A DNA stretch of 64,000 nucleotides from Tribonema minus (Eukaryota > Sar > Xanthophyceae > Tribonematales > Tribonemataceae), in contig JAFCMP010000056.1 in NCBI GenBank assembly GCA_017506865.1, forward strand, positions 248,001 through 312,000. Direction: 5' to 3'. The position numbers were made by a program, and so were the translations under genes. Position 1 is the stretch's first letter. Each line of letters starts with the position of its first letter. Positions 28,101-38,141 of the stretch are shown here, piece by piece. The notes beneath the pieces are model-generated. The model saw nothing but the letters and a program-made list of their open reading frames with translations, was not told where the DNA came from and made no database searches.

Positions 28101-28284
28101 GCTTTGTGTATGCTGTGTGTTTCGCAGCGAGCTGAGCGAGAAGCCGCTGGAGACCATTGACAGGGCGGAGGTCATCAACTACACGCGCGTCACCGACAAG
28201 TTCCTCCGCAGCCTCACGCAGTGCGTGCGCGACGGCCTGTGCCGCGTGGACGGCAGCGACGCGGGGGCGGGGGGGGACCCCTGA
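12749..28284 (+). CDS. ARI1-like: Gene B: Ariadne-family RBR E3 ubiquitin ligase (complete)
   Basis: Ten exons join in phase to 602 residues: 12749-13108, 14367-14543, 15538-15821, 16744-16950, 18735-18915, 23500-23625, 24483-24602, 25650-25744, 26977-27078, 28128-28284 (TGA). Order: acidic/Ser N-tail with a poly-Gly run (1-120), UBA-like segment (121-179), Ala-rich linker, RING1 (C227, C230, C242, H244, C247, C250, C270, C275), IBR (C314, C319, C334, C336, C341, C344, H349, C354), RING2 (C381, C384, catalytic C394 in GCNHMTC, H396, C399, C402, C407, C410, H417, C427), then the helical Ariadne domain (428-602). Known of the family: RING1 binds an E2~ubiquitin of the UBE2L3 type, ubiquitin moves to the RING2 Cys and then to substrate; the Ariadne domain autoinhibits, and neddylated cullin-RING ligases relieve this. 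All ligands are present, so an active enzyme is inferred. Length is normal for the family. It is divergent from gene A and convergent with gene C. Confidence 0.94.
13109..14366. repeat. Intron B1/B2 with acceptor-side echoes of exon 2
   Basis: Two decayed copies of the exon 2 start with its acceptor lie at about 13,940-14,000 and 14,195-14,262 (GTCCTGAGCGAGTCGGACGT). CCCTAA-type bits lie at 14,028-14,048 and 14,180-14,208. I see nothing in 13,130-13,900. Confidence 0.8.
14367..14543 (+). CDS. Gene B exon 2: UBA-like domain
   Basis: 59 codons, phase 0, acceptor ACGCAG, donor AAG|GTGCGC. It reads VMVLSESDVRALMDAVVDDT, then LLRFFRWNQESLYDRFYADP, matching the family pattern of a helix, an Ala-rich turn and a W-N-x-E-x-L helix. 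In Ariadne proteins this UBA-like fold helps bind neddylated cullins. Confidence 0.92.
14600..15320. repeat. Donor-side echoes of gene B exon 2 (five copies)
   Basis: Copies of the exon's 3' half with donor (TTCCGCTGGAACCAGGAGTC ... AACCGCCAAG|GTGCGCAG) lie at about 14,612-14,705, 14,798-14,925 (itself partly doubled), 14,982-15,078, 15,140-15,185 and 15,255-15,315. ATGAATGAAT-type and ACTTGAAGT strings fill the gaps. Confidence 0.9.
15538..15821 (+). CDS. Gene B exon 3: linker and RING1
   Basis: 284 nt, phase 0 in, phase 2 out at CACAA|GTGAGTGG. An Ala/Gly/Pro linker leads into RING1: CRICCDDVEDALALPCAHFF and CEECW, then TTCPEHK, whose last zinc-binding Cys is supplied by the next exon through a split Lys codon. 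Confidence 0.94.
15822..16743. repeat. Intron B3/B4: echoes from both sides
   Basis: A copy of the exon 3 end with donor is at 16,055-16,110 (GGGCCGCCGTGCGTGTGAAC). Copies of the exon 4 start lie at 16,258-16,330, 16,438-16,500 and 16,618-16,665, two of them with the CAGGTGCC acceptor context. A CCCTAA-type block follows at 16,670-16,725. Confidence 0.85.
16744..16950 (+). CDS. Gene B exon 4: end of RING1, helix, first half of IBR
   Basis: 207 nt, phase 2 in and out, acceptor CTGCAG, donor TTCAA|GTGAGTG. It starts with the last RING1 Cys (CPQIVTEDVFRAHLSAQELA) and carries the IBR ligands in FCPGPGCARV and KCPCGECFCF. Spacing fits the C6HC zinc pattern. Confidence 0.95.
17095..17630. repeat. 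Donor-side echoes of gene B exon 4 (six copies)
   Basis: Copies of the last 35-45 bases of exon 4 (GTGCGGCGAGTGCTTCTGCT, CAAGTGAGTG) lie at about 17,098-17,142, 17,208-17,262, 17,275-17,330, 17,388-17,445, 17,488-17,545 and 17,575-17,625. Most keep the AAGTGAGTG donor. Confidence 0.9.
17685..18670. repeat. Acceptor-side echoes of gene B exon 5 (seven copies)
   Basis: Copies of the exon 5 start (GTGCGGGGACGAAGCGCACG, then GAGCTGCGGCGCTGGCGC) lie at about 17,690-17,730, 17,815-17,870, 17,948-18,010, 18,111-18,168, 18,240-18,310, 18,414-18,510 and 18,606-18,668. Several have a CAG or TAG acceptor at the right place and all are joined by CCCTAA-like spacers. The copy at 18,414 stays open for about 90 bases. 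Confidence 0.93.
18735..18915 (+). CDS. Gene B exon 5: end of IBR and catalytic half of RING2
   Basis: 181 nt, phase 2 in, phase 0 out, acceptor TTTTAG, donor AAG|GTGCGC. It holds CGDEAHEPVACAEL (end of IBR), then CPKCDTRIEKNQGCNHMTC, with the catalytic Cys394 in GCNHM. Of seven or more copies of its 5' edge, only this one runs on through the RING2 codons. Confidence 0.95.
18935..20420. repeat. Donor-side echoes of gene B exon 5 (about 17 copies)
   Basis: The exon 5 end (CACATGACGTGCCGCCAGTG, CAAG|GTGCGC), which encodes the RING2 active-site region, is repeated about seventeen times at spacings of about 50-110 bp, with growing decay. It is the largest ladder in the window. Strings such as ATGAAGCTGCAGTTTGAGGA between copies show that intron sequence was duplicated along with the exon edge. 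Confidence 0.9.
21160..22920. other. Coding-like island with inverted repeats inside intron B5/B6
   Basis: This stretch lacks exon echoes and telomere bits and is less GC-rich. It has an AT-rich patch (21,165-21,370) and three inverted-repeat pairs: 21,398-21,565 with 21,668-21,835; 22,177-22,215 with 22,653-22,690; 22,447-22,500 with 22,861-22,915. Both arms of pair 1 translate to related peptides (MLRQRMVRYRDH and MLRQRMIHYKDH, later RNSVPVLNAV and RNSVPVLNEV), so a protein-coding source is likely. I cannot name it; a decayed mobile element or captured gene is possible. Confidence 0.6.
21795..21965 (-). pseudogene. Short open frame and probable broken gene in the intronic island
   Basis: ATG 21,965 opens a 56-residue frame (starts MTEGGHAWARELQIVLRDLR) that ends at TGA 21,795-21,797. 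From about 21,840 the adjacent frame becomes the more protein-like one (MLRQRMIHYKDH...) and stays open to 21,638, suggesting one coding region broken by a single-base shift. The composition is unlike the Ala/Arg-biased shadows around it. The family is unknown. Confidence 0.4.
23100..23850. repeat. Echoes flanking gene B exon 6
   Basis: Upstream, 23,120-23,180 copies the exon start (TTCTGCTGGATCTGCATGGG). Downstream, 23,650-23,740 and 23,755-23,840 copy the exon end (GACAAGTTCGTTGACGCGTG in the second). Telomere-type bits lie at 23,262-23,275 and 23,341-23,361, the latter ends of a 70-bp direct repeat. Confidence 0.88.
23500..23625 (+). CDS. Gene B exon 6: end of RING2
   Basis: 42 codons, phase 0, acceptor CTTGCAG after C runs, donor AAAG|GTAAAG. 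YEFCWICMGIWAEHG and YYKCNKF supply the last RING2 ligands (C407, C410, H417, C427). Confidence 0.95.
24050..24482 (+). repeat. GATGCTCAG minisatellite: echoes of the gene B exon 7 acceptor
   Basis: A loose tandem repeat of 20-40 bp with core GTGGTGATGCTCAGTCGTG runs straight into the exon 7 acceptor GATGCTCAG|GCGGAG. About a dozen or more copies keep CTCAG, so many potential acceptors lie upstream of the real one. Confidence 0.85.
24483..24602 (+). CDS. Gene B exon 7: Ariadne domain helix
   Basis: 40 codons, phase 0, acceptor GATGCTCAG, donor GAG|GTAGGCATG. AELERYLHFYKRFQGHALGQ matches the family helix that in human ARIH1 reads as a Tyr-rich ALQRYLFY-type segment. Confidence 0.92.
24680..25175. 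repeat. Donor-side echoes of gene B exon 7 (six copies)
   Basis: Copies of GCGCGCATGCTCGAGCTACT and GAG|GTAGGCATGT lie near 24,690-24,726, 24,790-24,825, 24,890-24,912, 24,948-24,985, 25,054-25,088 and 25,145-25,170, with shared intron filler such as CATGCCGCCAATATTTCACT. Confidence 0.88.
25176..26976. repeat. Introns B7/B8 and B8/B9: sparse echoes
   Basis: An exon 8 acceptor copy is at 25,405-25,460 (GACTCTACTTATTACTCGTG). Exon 8 donor copies are at 25,795-25,840 and 25,895-25,915. Exon 9 acceptor copies are at 26,740-26,785 and 26,850-26,897 (CAGGTATGTATACGGCTACT). I see nothing recognisable in 25,950-26,700. Confidence 0.8.
25650..25744 (+). CDS. Gene B exon 8: Ariadne domain
   Basis: 95 nt, phase 0 in, phase 2 out at TACAC|GTGAGT. 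The segment WIDVQFLRTAVEQLIECRRA is a hallmark of the Ariadne domain. Confidence 0.93.
26977..27078 (+). CDS. Gene B exon 9: Ariadne domain
   Basis: 102 nt, phase 2 in and out, acceptor GTGTAG, donor CTCAG|GTATGC. It encodes YVYGYYLTDPAQKRQRDLFE then NHQENLEKFTERL, the conserved tyrosine-rich helix followed by F-E-N-x-Q-x-x-L-E. Confidence 0.93.
27079..28127. repeat. Intron B9/B10 with acceptor-side echoes of exon 10 (four copies)
   Basis: Copies of CAGCGAGCTGAGCGAGAAGC lie at about 27,658-27,700, 27,795-27,870, 27,900-27,940 and 27,985-28,050. The second keeps an open frame of about 55 bases. I see nothing in 27,100-27,640 apart from one CCCTAA-like bit. Confidence 0.9.
28128..28284 (+). 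CDS. Gene B exon 10: C-terminus and stop
   Basis: Phase 2 in, acceptor TTTCGCAG, ends at TGA 28,282-28,284. It encodes ELSEKPLETIDRAEVINYTR then a helix with LTQCVRDGL, the last Ariadne-domain helices. A Gly-rich tail follows. Confidence 0.92.
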
Positions 28285-30049
28285 ACCCCCCGCGCCCCCC
28301 AAATACTGCCCAGGTGTTTAAAAAAACACAGGTGTTGTGGTCGACAACGCTTTTGTAACCCAACCTCCCCTTGGCGCGGGCCTGCGTCAGGCAGCGCAGC
28401 GGCAGCTGTGCGTGGCGGGCAGGGGGGCAGATGGGCAGTGTGGTACCCTGCGCGCTGGCTTTGCGTAGCCTTCATGTAGGGAAGGAGGGGGGGGGGGGGG
28501 GGGGGCAGCAGGGGAGCTGTGACACGGGGAGATGGGGGTTGTTGAGGCTGATGTGTATGTATGGGTTGCACGTGAGCAGCGCTCAACAGCGCAGCAGCGG
28601 CAGCAGCAGCAGCGTCTCTGCAAGAACTGCCGCAGTAACGCCCCCCCAACCCTCATCTGTCCCTCCCTTCCAATCCTGACAAGTAAGTTCCTTGTTGTCA
28701 TGAGGTCCAAGAGACGCCGTCAGTTTCCTCTCTAAGTCCGGCGCCCTCAACGTGCTTTCAACGGCACTGGCAATTGATGTTTTGTCTCCTGGCTAAACAG
28801 TTGTTCGTGGGGGGGGGGGTCGCTTGGAAGCGACCGTTTCACCTGCAGCGCTGAATGGCCGCGCTTTTTGTACATACTTCGACAGTCGAAGTGCGACTAT
28901 CTAAATGACCAACGGGTTGCTGAGGCAGAGTCCGGACAGCAATAGACACGGCCCATGCGATGAAGCACGACGCGGGATGTTGCAGTGTTTGCTATGCTTT
29001 GCATCAGTTTCTGCTGCTCGCTGCAAGAAGTCCGTGGTGCGTTTGTTGCACGCACTTGCTGTGCATTGCTACCGCCTGCAGTGCGCAAAATGGAGGAATG
29101 GGACCGAACCTTGAAACATCAAGTTGAAGTTGGGCAGGCAGCCGTGAATTTGCCTCACCTGTGCACATCATGGCTGTGTGCAACAGCGCAATCAGCGAGC
29201 ACCATTTCGACACAACAATGCTGCGGTGCGCAGCATGAACAGGCATGAAACCTGAGCTCTACATAGTCTTATACATCTTTCCTGCAAGTTTAGTAGTCGG
29301 CGAAAAGCGGGTGTCCATTGCGTCACCCGCGCAATGCTGTTCCCACATGCGCTGGCAGCAGTTACGCCATATTTCAATATCGACTCTCTGAGCTGTGTGA
29401 AAGTGCTCCCTGGCGCTCCCGCGGTCACACCACGCGTGTCATATGACGACCGTGTCGGTGATGCCGACGCACGTATTTTTGCAGACCTCTCGTGCTTCAT
29501 AAGGTACGACACTGGGCGTTCTCACGCAAGCAGGCACAGTGTCACACACACACACCACAGCCTGAGCACACCATTGCTACCTGCACCGCAATTTACAACC
29601 ATCGACCAACAAAACGTCCGCCAAAGTGCGCACTTTCTCGTGCCCGTCGTGGAGAATGTTCACAAGTGCCCACCGAAGATGCCGCATGCACATACACGAT
29701 GTACTGTCTTATCGAAGTTGTACCCCATTTACAAACGAGTGCTGCTGCCGGCGCCGACGCGGCAGCTTCACGCCATGCAGAAAGCATGATTTCCGATGCA
29801 ACCAGTGATGGAGTCAGCCACGTGTATTTCGTTGATGCGCTGTGCGTTTGTGGTCCCCAGCGCTGCACACAAGACGGCGCTGCCGCCACCCCTAACACAG
29901 CACCATCACTCGCTGAGGATTCGCATGCGTCAAGCCTACACAGCACAATGCACGCGTTCATGTGCGTGCTGCGCCGCTGCCAGCGATCACTCGCCAACTT
30001 CAAGTGCATGCCATACTTGAAGTGCGCGCGCCGCATCGCCCACGCCCCT
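28285..30049. other. Tail-to-tail spacer between genes B and C
   Basis: It should hold both 3' UTRs; I see no clear AATAAA-type signal for either gene. A G run is at 28,488-28,506 and a CAG-rich patch at 28,590-28,615. Two overlapping plus-strand open frames (29,334-29,789 and 29,492-30,217) have fairly ordinary composition, but no start context, splice evidence or family match supports them. Confidence 0.5.
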
Positions 30050-30203
30050 TCACGCCCTCACGTGCTGCAGAACGACGCCGCCGTCGGCGCCGCCGCACAG
30101 CGACAGCAGCCGCTGCGAGTCGCATGTCCACGCGAGGCGCGTGATTGCTCCAGCGCCCCCCCGCGCAGTCACCGCACCCGCCTCCACCGTCTGCGCTGGA
30201 TAC
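30050..30203 (-). CDS. Gene C exon C27: closing blade and stop
   Basis: Phase 2 in, acceptor GAGCAG. YPAQTVEAGAV then ITRLAWTCDSQRLLSLCGGA and DGGVVLQH close the third propeller; TGA at 30,050-30,052 follows three codons later. CAC|GTGAGG at 30,062 could be a donor, but EML proteins normally end here, so I take it as terminal. Confidence 0.85.
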
Positions 30204-33200
30204 CTGCTCACGTGTAAGGGGGGGTGGGGGGTTGGCAGTGAGAAGAAATGGACTTGAATTGATGAGCGTCGTCGCAGCGACCATGCGCGGTCACCGCACC
30301 CCGCCTCCACCGTCTGCGCTGGGTACCTGCTCACATCAGGGGGAGGGGGGGGGGGGAGAGGAGTGGTTGAAGAAACGGAATCGGACTACTGAGCGTTGTT
30401 GCAGCACCTCGGTCAGAGACAAGTGCTAAAGCACTTCAGAGTGCCGCAGCGGCTGCACCCCGCTTCCACCGTCTGCGCTGGGCACCTGCTCACATGCCGA
30501 AGGGGAGGGGGGGGGGTAGAAGCAGCGGACGTGAACTAATGAGTGTTGTTGCAGCAACTCGGTCAGAACCAAATGGTAAACAACTTGGAGTGCCGCAGCG
30601 GCTGCACCTGCCTCCACCGTCTGCGCTGGGTACCTGCTCACATGTAAAGGGGGTGACAAGCAGCGGACTTTGACTACTGAGCAGCAACTCGGTCAGAAGT
30701 AAGTGCTGAACGATCAATTTAGAGTGCCGCAGCTGCTGCACTTGCCTCCACTGTCTGCGCTGGGTACCTGCTCGTAGGGGGGGGCGTGGCATGGCGGAGT
30801 GGTACTTGGAAGCAGAGGAGTTGGACTACTGAGCGTTGCTGCAGTAGCTTCCGAAGGGAGTGGTACGATTCAAAGGACTGGCACAAGTACGTGACGTCGT
30901 GCACGGCGGTTTGGGGATGAGCACTGGAGTTAGCGCATGCCCGCGTATGGCCACTTTGAAGTTGCATGTGTCGTCAAGAAGCGCAGACGTGGGGTGCCTC
31001 GATGGTACCCCATGTGGTGCACTCGGATGGAGCGCAACGTCGCGTGCGCGGGGTGACCTACCTACTCAGGCATAAAGCGCAATCGAGAAGCGTGTGCGCT
31101 GACCCATTGGCCCTGTCAATGAGCAAATTCTGCTCTGACGGAAGTGAATGGCGTGCTGAAGAAACGCAGCTCTGCTTACGCCTCATGATGCATGCGAGGC
31201 GGTGACCACCGCGTGTGGCAGCGCTCACCTCATGCATGTCAGCGCTCAGCATATGTGGCAGCGCTCACCTCAGCATACGCGGCAGTGCACCCCACAAGGA
31301 CATGACCATCAACGCTCGCGGTGTCGGCAGCGCACAAACCGATGCGCGTCAGTGCCCAGCATAAGTGGCAGCGCTCACCTCATGATGCGTATGTTGCCGT
31401 CTTGGTACCCCGCTGCGAAGAGCTCCCCGCAAGGCGAGCGCGCCGCCGCAACGCAGGCCACATGGGCCCCTGTTACACAACACACACGACACTATCAGAG
31501 GGGGATGGTACAGTGTGATTTTATTGATTCTTGCTCGGGGCGCGACAAAGCCCAGCGTACTTCCTGTAGTATACATGAAGTGCGTGCGTATTGAAGTGTA
31601 TATGCACTGAATATGGCGCACCACGCCACGTGGGCCCGTGTTGCGCAGCATACACCATACCAGGTGAGAGCTGTATAGTCTGCTTGCTGAAGGGTGCAGT
31701 CTCAAAGTAGCCAGAATGTATACATGTGTGCTGAAAGAACGACAAGTGTTTGCTTCATGTTGAGCCTCGACGGCCACGTGGGCCCATGATGCAGACAATG
31801 CACAAGCCCAGACGGTGGTTGTGCAGTATACTTTTTGAGGCACACATTGAGGTATGTTTGAATGTATGCGCTGCTGCGGATGGCAGCCCTACAAAGTACA
31901 TCACGACGCCATAATATGCGCTGGTGTAGTGCCAAACACTGCAGCGACAGCAGCAGCGCTAAGCAGCCGCAGCAGCAGCGCTCGCCCGCGCCGCCGCACA
32001 TGCCCTGCGCCTCCCAGCCCGCAGTGCAGGCGCCCACGCAACATGCGCTACACTCCTCTTCATGTGCTGCAGGAGTGGGAACGCTGCAGCGGCAGCAGCA
32101 GCGCGAAGCAGCAGCAGCAGCGCCACCGCTCACCGGCGCCGCCGCAGACGCCCTGCGCCTCCCAGCCCGCAACGCAGTCATGCGCCGCCCACATAACGCG
32201 CACTACACCCAATCGAGTGCTGCGACGGAAGAAAAGTGCACTTGTGAGCTCACGCTGCAACCAGCGGCAGCAGCGCCACTCACCGGCGCCGCCGCACACG
32301 CCCTGCGCCTCCCACCCCGCCGCGCACGCGTGCGCCGCCCACGCCGCGCCGCGCGCGCGCACGGAGCGCGCCGGCACCGCGGCGCCGTCGCTCGCGTCGA
32401 GCAGCGCCAGCCGTCCGTCGAGCGTTGCCACGCGCAGCAGCGACGCGTCCACAGACCAGTCGATGGCGGCGATGGCGGCGTCGGCGTAGGCAGCGGTGGA
32501 TGGTGGCGTTGCGGCGCAGTCTGGGAGCTGAGCGGTGAGGAGCGTGGCGTACTGAGAGGGGGGGGGGGGGAGGGGGATGTAGCTGTCTGAGAAGGCGCGC
32601 GAGTCAGCGGTGGGTCGTGTGGCGCAGTCAGAGACGCCGCATTTAAGTCTACTGTGCGTGAGCGTCATGGCGGAGGCTTGCTAGGTGGCATGGTCAAGCA
32701 ATGCACTTGTCGGTTTGGGAGGGGGGCGTAATTCGAGGCCATGAGTGGCACTGGTCGGGCACGGCGCTTAACGCGGTGTGTCTGGTGTTGACAGGGGGCA
32801 TGTATCCATGGGTCTGGCACACATACATACCTGCTTGTCCCGCTGCAGCACCAGCACCTCCCCCTCGCAGGTGCCAGCCGCGAGCAGGGTGCCGTCGGGC
32901 GAGAATTTCAAGTCGGTGAGCGCTGCCTTGGCGCACCGCACTTCCGCCTCAACCTGCAAGGGTAGGTATACATATACATGGCAAGTAGGCATGGAGTGAC
33001 AGTGGACAAGTCGTTGAGCGCTGTTGTGGCCTCAACCTGCAAGGGTAGGTTCTTGGAGGTATATGTAGGAGGTTATTTGTATAGAGTATGTGGGTATGAA
33101 GTGACAAATGGACAAGTCAGTGAGCGCTCCCTTGGCGAATTGCACCTCCGCCTCAACCTGCAAGGGTGGGCATATGTATATATAGTAGGTTGGTATGAAG

Positions 33201-36200
33201 TGACAATGGACAAGTCGCTGAGTGCTGCCTTGGCGCACTGCACTTCTGCCTCAACCTGTGAGGGGAGGTGCATGTATATATGGTACATGAAACCAAAATC
33301 ACGATGGACAATGTATACATTCGTGTAGATATGGTGAGTATGCTTTTTGTTTCAGTTCGTGCTTAGCGCGCAAAAAAAAACACGTTGTGCATGCCAGAAT
33401 GTACATATGTCTTGTGACAACTTCAAAGTGTCTCTCAGTGCGCATTGACAATCACCCCGAAGTACTTTGAAGGTATGAGAGTACAGTGACCTCAGCCTAA
33501 ACCTTCAGGGGCAAATGTGTGTATTCATAGTGAGTGTGCAAATGAGGTTGACAAGGCTGGGCAGAGTTTGGCGTTGCTGTGCGATTAGTTTGGAGAATTA
33601 CAGTGGCCTTGCTCGGACAACCTCGGACAAGTTGTGTAGTGAGCATATATAGGTGAGGGCGCAGCGGGCGATACCGTCCTGACTCTGGTATGCTTCACAC
33701 GATATCTGCGTTTCCCGCAAAGGCATTCAATCCGTGCAGTTCATGACTGCACTGACTGAAACGTGCATGCGTCAGCAGAAACCGAGGCTGTTGCTCTCTC
33801 GAGCACGGCCCGCAACCTCAACTTCAACCTGCTGCCTCAACTCCAGCAGACCTGAGACCACTCTGGCTCAGCACTACTAGTAGCGACGCCAACCAGCGTA
33901 TACTTCTACGAACCTCCGTACAATGCGTATAATGTATATATATGTACAATGTATTGTGCATATTGTGTGCTGAGTCAGCGCACGCGCGCACTGCCCCGCC
34001 TACATACATACTCCCCGCTGCATACCCATACCTCAAGCGTGTCAGCGCTCAGCACGAACAGCACCCCCGCCTTCCCCCCCGCGCCCCCCGCCCCCACCAC
34101 CAGCCGCCCCCCCAGGGGGGTCTCGTAGGCGAGCACTGCTGCCTCCCCCTCCAACGTCGTGCGCCTCAGTGCTCGGCGCTGCGCGCAGCTCCACACGCGC
34201 AGCACGGCGTCGGCGCCAGCGGTGGCGAAGGTGTCGGGATCGGAGGGGTGTGCGGCGAGGCCGAGCAAGGCCCCCGGCCCGTGGCCTTCGGCGATGGCAA
34301 TGGATCTGCGGGAGGGAGATTTGGGGGGGGCGGGGGGGGGTCGTGGTTGTGTTCGTGACAAGTCGTGCTACAAGGGCGACAGGGGGGGCACGAAAGGGGG
34401 GGTCATGGATGGTAGGCTCTTCTATTTCCAGAAGCACACCGCTCAGAACGGCAGCACGTCCGTGTGGCGGCAGAAGTGCAGCAAGCAGGTTTGGGCTTGA
34501 GGCGAGAGCATGCCGAAACACAGGGGTAGGCGTGGGGCACAGTGGCGGCGGTGCTCTCGGCAACAACGGCGGCGGACTCGTCAGTGCTGAGCATCCCCAT
34601 GAGATCGCAGTTACCCCTTGACCACGGGGAACCACGCATGCGGGCGAGCTGCGGCGGTTGACATGATGGGGTAAGACAAGGGTAAGTGAGGCAGCATGGC
34701 AAATGCCCTGGTTGCGGACGATCCGGAAAGTGGCGGCTGAGGGTTAGGGGGGGGTTAAGGACAGGTGTAGGGTTAGGGTTAGGGTTAGGGTTAGGGTTAG
34801 GGCTAAGGTCAGGGGAGGCCTGTCACCGTCGACGTCGGCAACAACAGCAAAAGAAACACATGGCGTAAACAAACAACAAAGGTTGCGGAATGTACATGCA
34901 TCGAGGCTCTCCGACGATCCATGCTACCCATTGAGATAACCCGGGCTTATTTGTGCGGGCACGCGTGCGCAGCGGTGCCAGCAGCAGCGCTCAACCGCCG
35001 CCGTGACTCTCTCACTCGGTGACTCACTCACCTGCCGGACGTGTGCACCACCTCGCGGATCTCGCCGCCAGCGCGCTAAGCACCACGGGTCACTCACTCA
35101 CTCAGTGACTCACGCACCTGCCGGACGTGCGCACCACCTCGCGGATCTCGCCGCCGGCGCGCAGCACCGCAAGTGACTCACTCACTCGGCGACTTCCTCA
35201 CCTGCCGGACGTGCGCATCACCTGGCGGATCTCGCCGCCGGCGCTCAACACCGCGCGAGTGACTCACTCACTCGGTGACTCACTCACCTGCCGGACGTGC
35301 GCACCACCTCGCGGATCTTGCCGCCGGCGCTCAGCACCGAGAGCGCGCGCGCTGGCGCCTCGCAGGCAACCCCCACCAGACCCCCCTCGCCCCCCCCCGC
35401 GAGCCTGCCCAGGCGCTCCAGTGCAGGGCCCCAGAGCATGACCCAGCCGTCGGCGCCGGCGGTTACGTAACCGCCGCCCAGGCAGAGGAGGGTCGCGCTC
35501 ACGGCCGCGGTCACCGCGCCTGCCGCGAGGGTACACGGCGAGCGTGTGTGGAGAGGGTGCGGCGCGTGAGCTAGGTAGACAGGGATGTGTTGGCGACAGC
35601 AGTCCTGCCCCTACCCTTAGCGCTGCATTGACCGTATGTTGCTCTCGTGCGTGCCGTCGGTGCCGGCGCTTACGTAACCGCCGCCCGGGCAGAGGAGGGA
35701 AGGCAGCGGTTACTGCGCCTGCAGCAACATCAGATGGCGCGTGTGATTGGGGCGCGTGCAGGGGCGTGAGCTGGATAGGTCTAGGCAGGTGTTGGTGACA
35801 GTTACCCTGATGCTGAGCGGCCGCAACAGCAGCAGCGGCAGCAACAGCAGCAGCGGAAGCAACAGCAGCAGCGGCAGCAGCAGCGGCACAACTTCACCAC
35901 CAACTTCGAGGCGGCTGCAACAATCCCGAAGTGCCCCCGAGCACAATTGCCAGCAGCGGGAGCGCAACTTCACCTTCGTGTCCAGCGACTGTCGCGGTTG
36001 CGTGGGGCCCATCCCACAGCACGAGCCCCCCCGACTGCAGCCCCCCCACAAACCGCGCCCCCCCGCCCCCCCCCGCGGGGGCAGCGCGGCGCGCGCAAGG
36101 GCGAGCACTGACGCGGGGGCCGGCGCGGGGGGGGGTGCGAACGTGCAGCGCTTGCGGCGCAGCTCCTGGTCGAAGAGCAGGAGCGTCGTGTGGCGCTGGC

Positions 36201-38071
36201 TCACGGCTAGGGGGAAGGACTGCGCACCTGAGGTTGGAGGGTGGGAGGGGGCGGGGAGATGAAGCGGGGGGAGGGGGGAAGGGGCTGTTGAGGGGCATTC
36301 GCGAGCCCTGAATCGCCAGGGTGTGTTGAGCCCAACAAGTCAGCATCAGAATGATTGAGGTTGGACCAGCGGGGGGGGGGGGGGAGCGGGGAAGCGTGAG
36401 TGTAGCGCACATTTTCGGGCGGTGAAAGTGGCGGGCGCGCAATGAACAACAAGCGCTTGCGGCAACAACACCCGCAACCGTTGCCGCCGCCGCGATGCCA
36501 CCGCACACGTCTGCTGCCTGTTCTTCATTAACTTCTGCCTTGAGGTGCGGACACCCTTGGGCTATTCTGCACCACGTCGTAGTTATACAACACGTACTCA
36601 TCTGTTGAGCTTGTGCACGCTTTCCCCGCTGGGATATCGCGAGCATGCACAAACACTCACAGAGCTAGCTGCCTACACATGAGACTCAGATGGGGCCTCC
36701 TCCGCTGCTACCACCACGGCACGTGCAGTCACATACGTGCGCTGCGCTCGTTCCAGCAGCGCGCGCAGCGCACTGGCTCTCGCCCCTCACCACCGCTACT
36801 TCAACAGGGTCAATGCCACTTCAACAACGCACCTAAAAACCCCACCCTCACCACCGGCACTTCAACAGGTCACTCGCCACTACTACAACGCTTCTACATA
36901 CACCACTGCCACTTCAACAAGGTTCCCGCCCCTTCGACAATGCACCAACAAACCCCACCCTCACCACCGGCACATCAACAAGAAACCTCAACAACGCACC
37001 TACAAACTCCAGCGCAAGGACGTCGCCCCTGCCGATGAGCGCTGATGCGACGGGCGAAGCGTCGTGCCACTGAGCACTGGGGGAGTGGTGCAGCGCCAGC
37101 GTGTGGAATGGGTCCCTGTGCACTGCTGCGAGCCAGTGGCGGTCGGCGCTGAACGCGAGGGCTGAGGGGGGGGGAAGGGGGGGAGGGGACCGGCGTTGAG
37201 CATCAGCATAATGTGTGCAAACAAACGTTTATTTTCGTTAGGAATAGTGAAACTAAGGTACAGAAACTGGCATGCGTCAGCTTGACAAGACTGCCGCCAA
37301 TCAGCTCCCCCTGCGCACAATCAAACGACCTCAGCAACTCGCATGCATCAGCTTGACAAGCCCCCCCGCGAATATGCTCCCCTTACACACAATCAAACGA
37401 CTCCAGCGTTCAGGTGGCGCCCTTCCCAGCGCGCACAACAACAGTGCGCCGACCCATCTTGCCTGCAGTATCATTCAGGGCTCTCGGCTGCAGCTGTGTG
37501 CCTGGCGTTGTGGGCTATGCCAATCAACGCGTGACACTTTCCGCCGTCTGGTCATCTCAAGCCCCGCAATGCACGTTCCTCTCGACAACTACCTGCCCAT
37601 GACAACAGCGCGGCAATCGCCCCTGCCTACCAGCTAGGGCTCCGCCCCAACTCTCGTGCCAGTCATCATGAAATGTTGTCCATTTGCCGATTCTTTTCAC
37701 AACGCCCCCACACTCCCCCCCCCCCGTGGATCACCCCGACCTTGGTAGAATTAAAATTAGGGTTAAGACCCCCAATTGCCCCCTCACCTGCCACCGCCTC
37801 CAGCGCAGCTGTGTGCATAGCCTTGTTAAGCTACCCCAATCAACACACGACACCCTCCGCCGCGTGGACGTTCCAAGCCTCTGCAACGCCTTCACACTCC
37901 ACTACAACCTTGTGATTAGGGTTTGGGTCAGAGTTAGGGTTAGGGTTAGGACCCCCCTATCTCCCCCTCACCTGCCACCCCCTCCAGTGCGCATGGCGGC
38001 AGCGCGGCTAGCGGCGCGCCCGTGCGCGCGTCCCATACGCGCACCCCCGGCAGCAGCTGCGTCGTGCCGCT

Positions 38072-38141
<70 letters not shown>

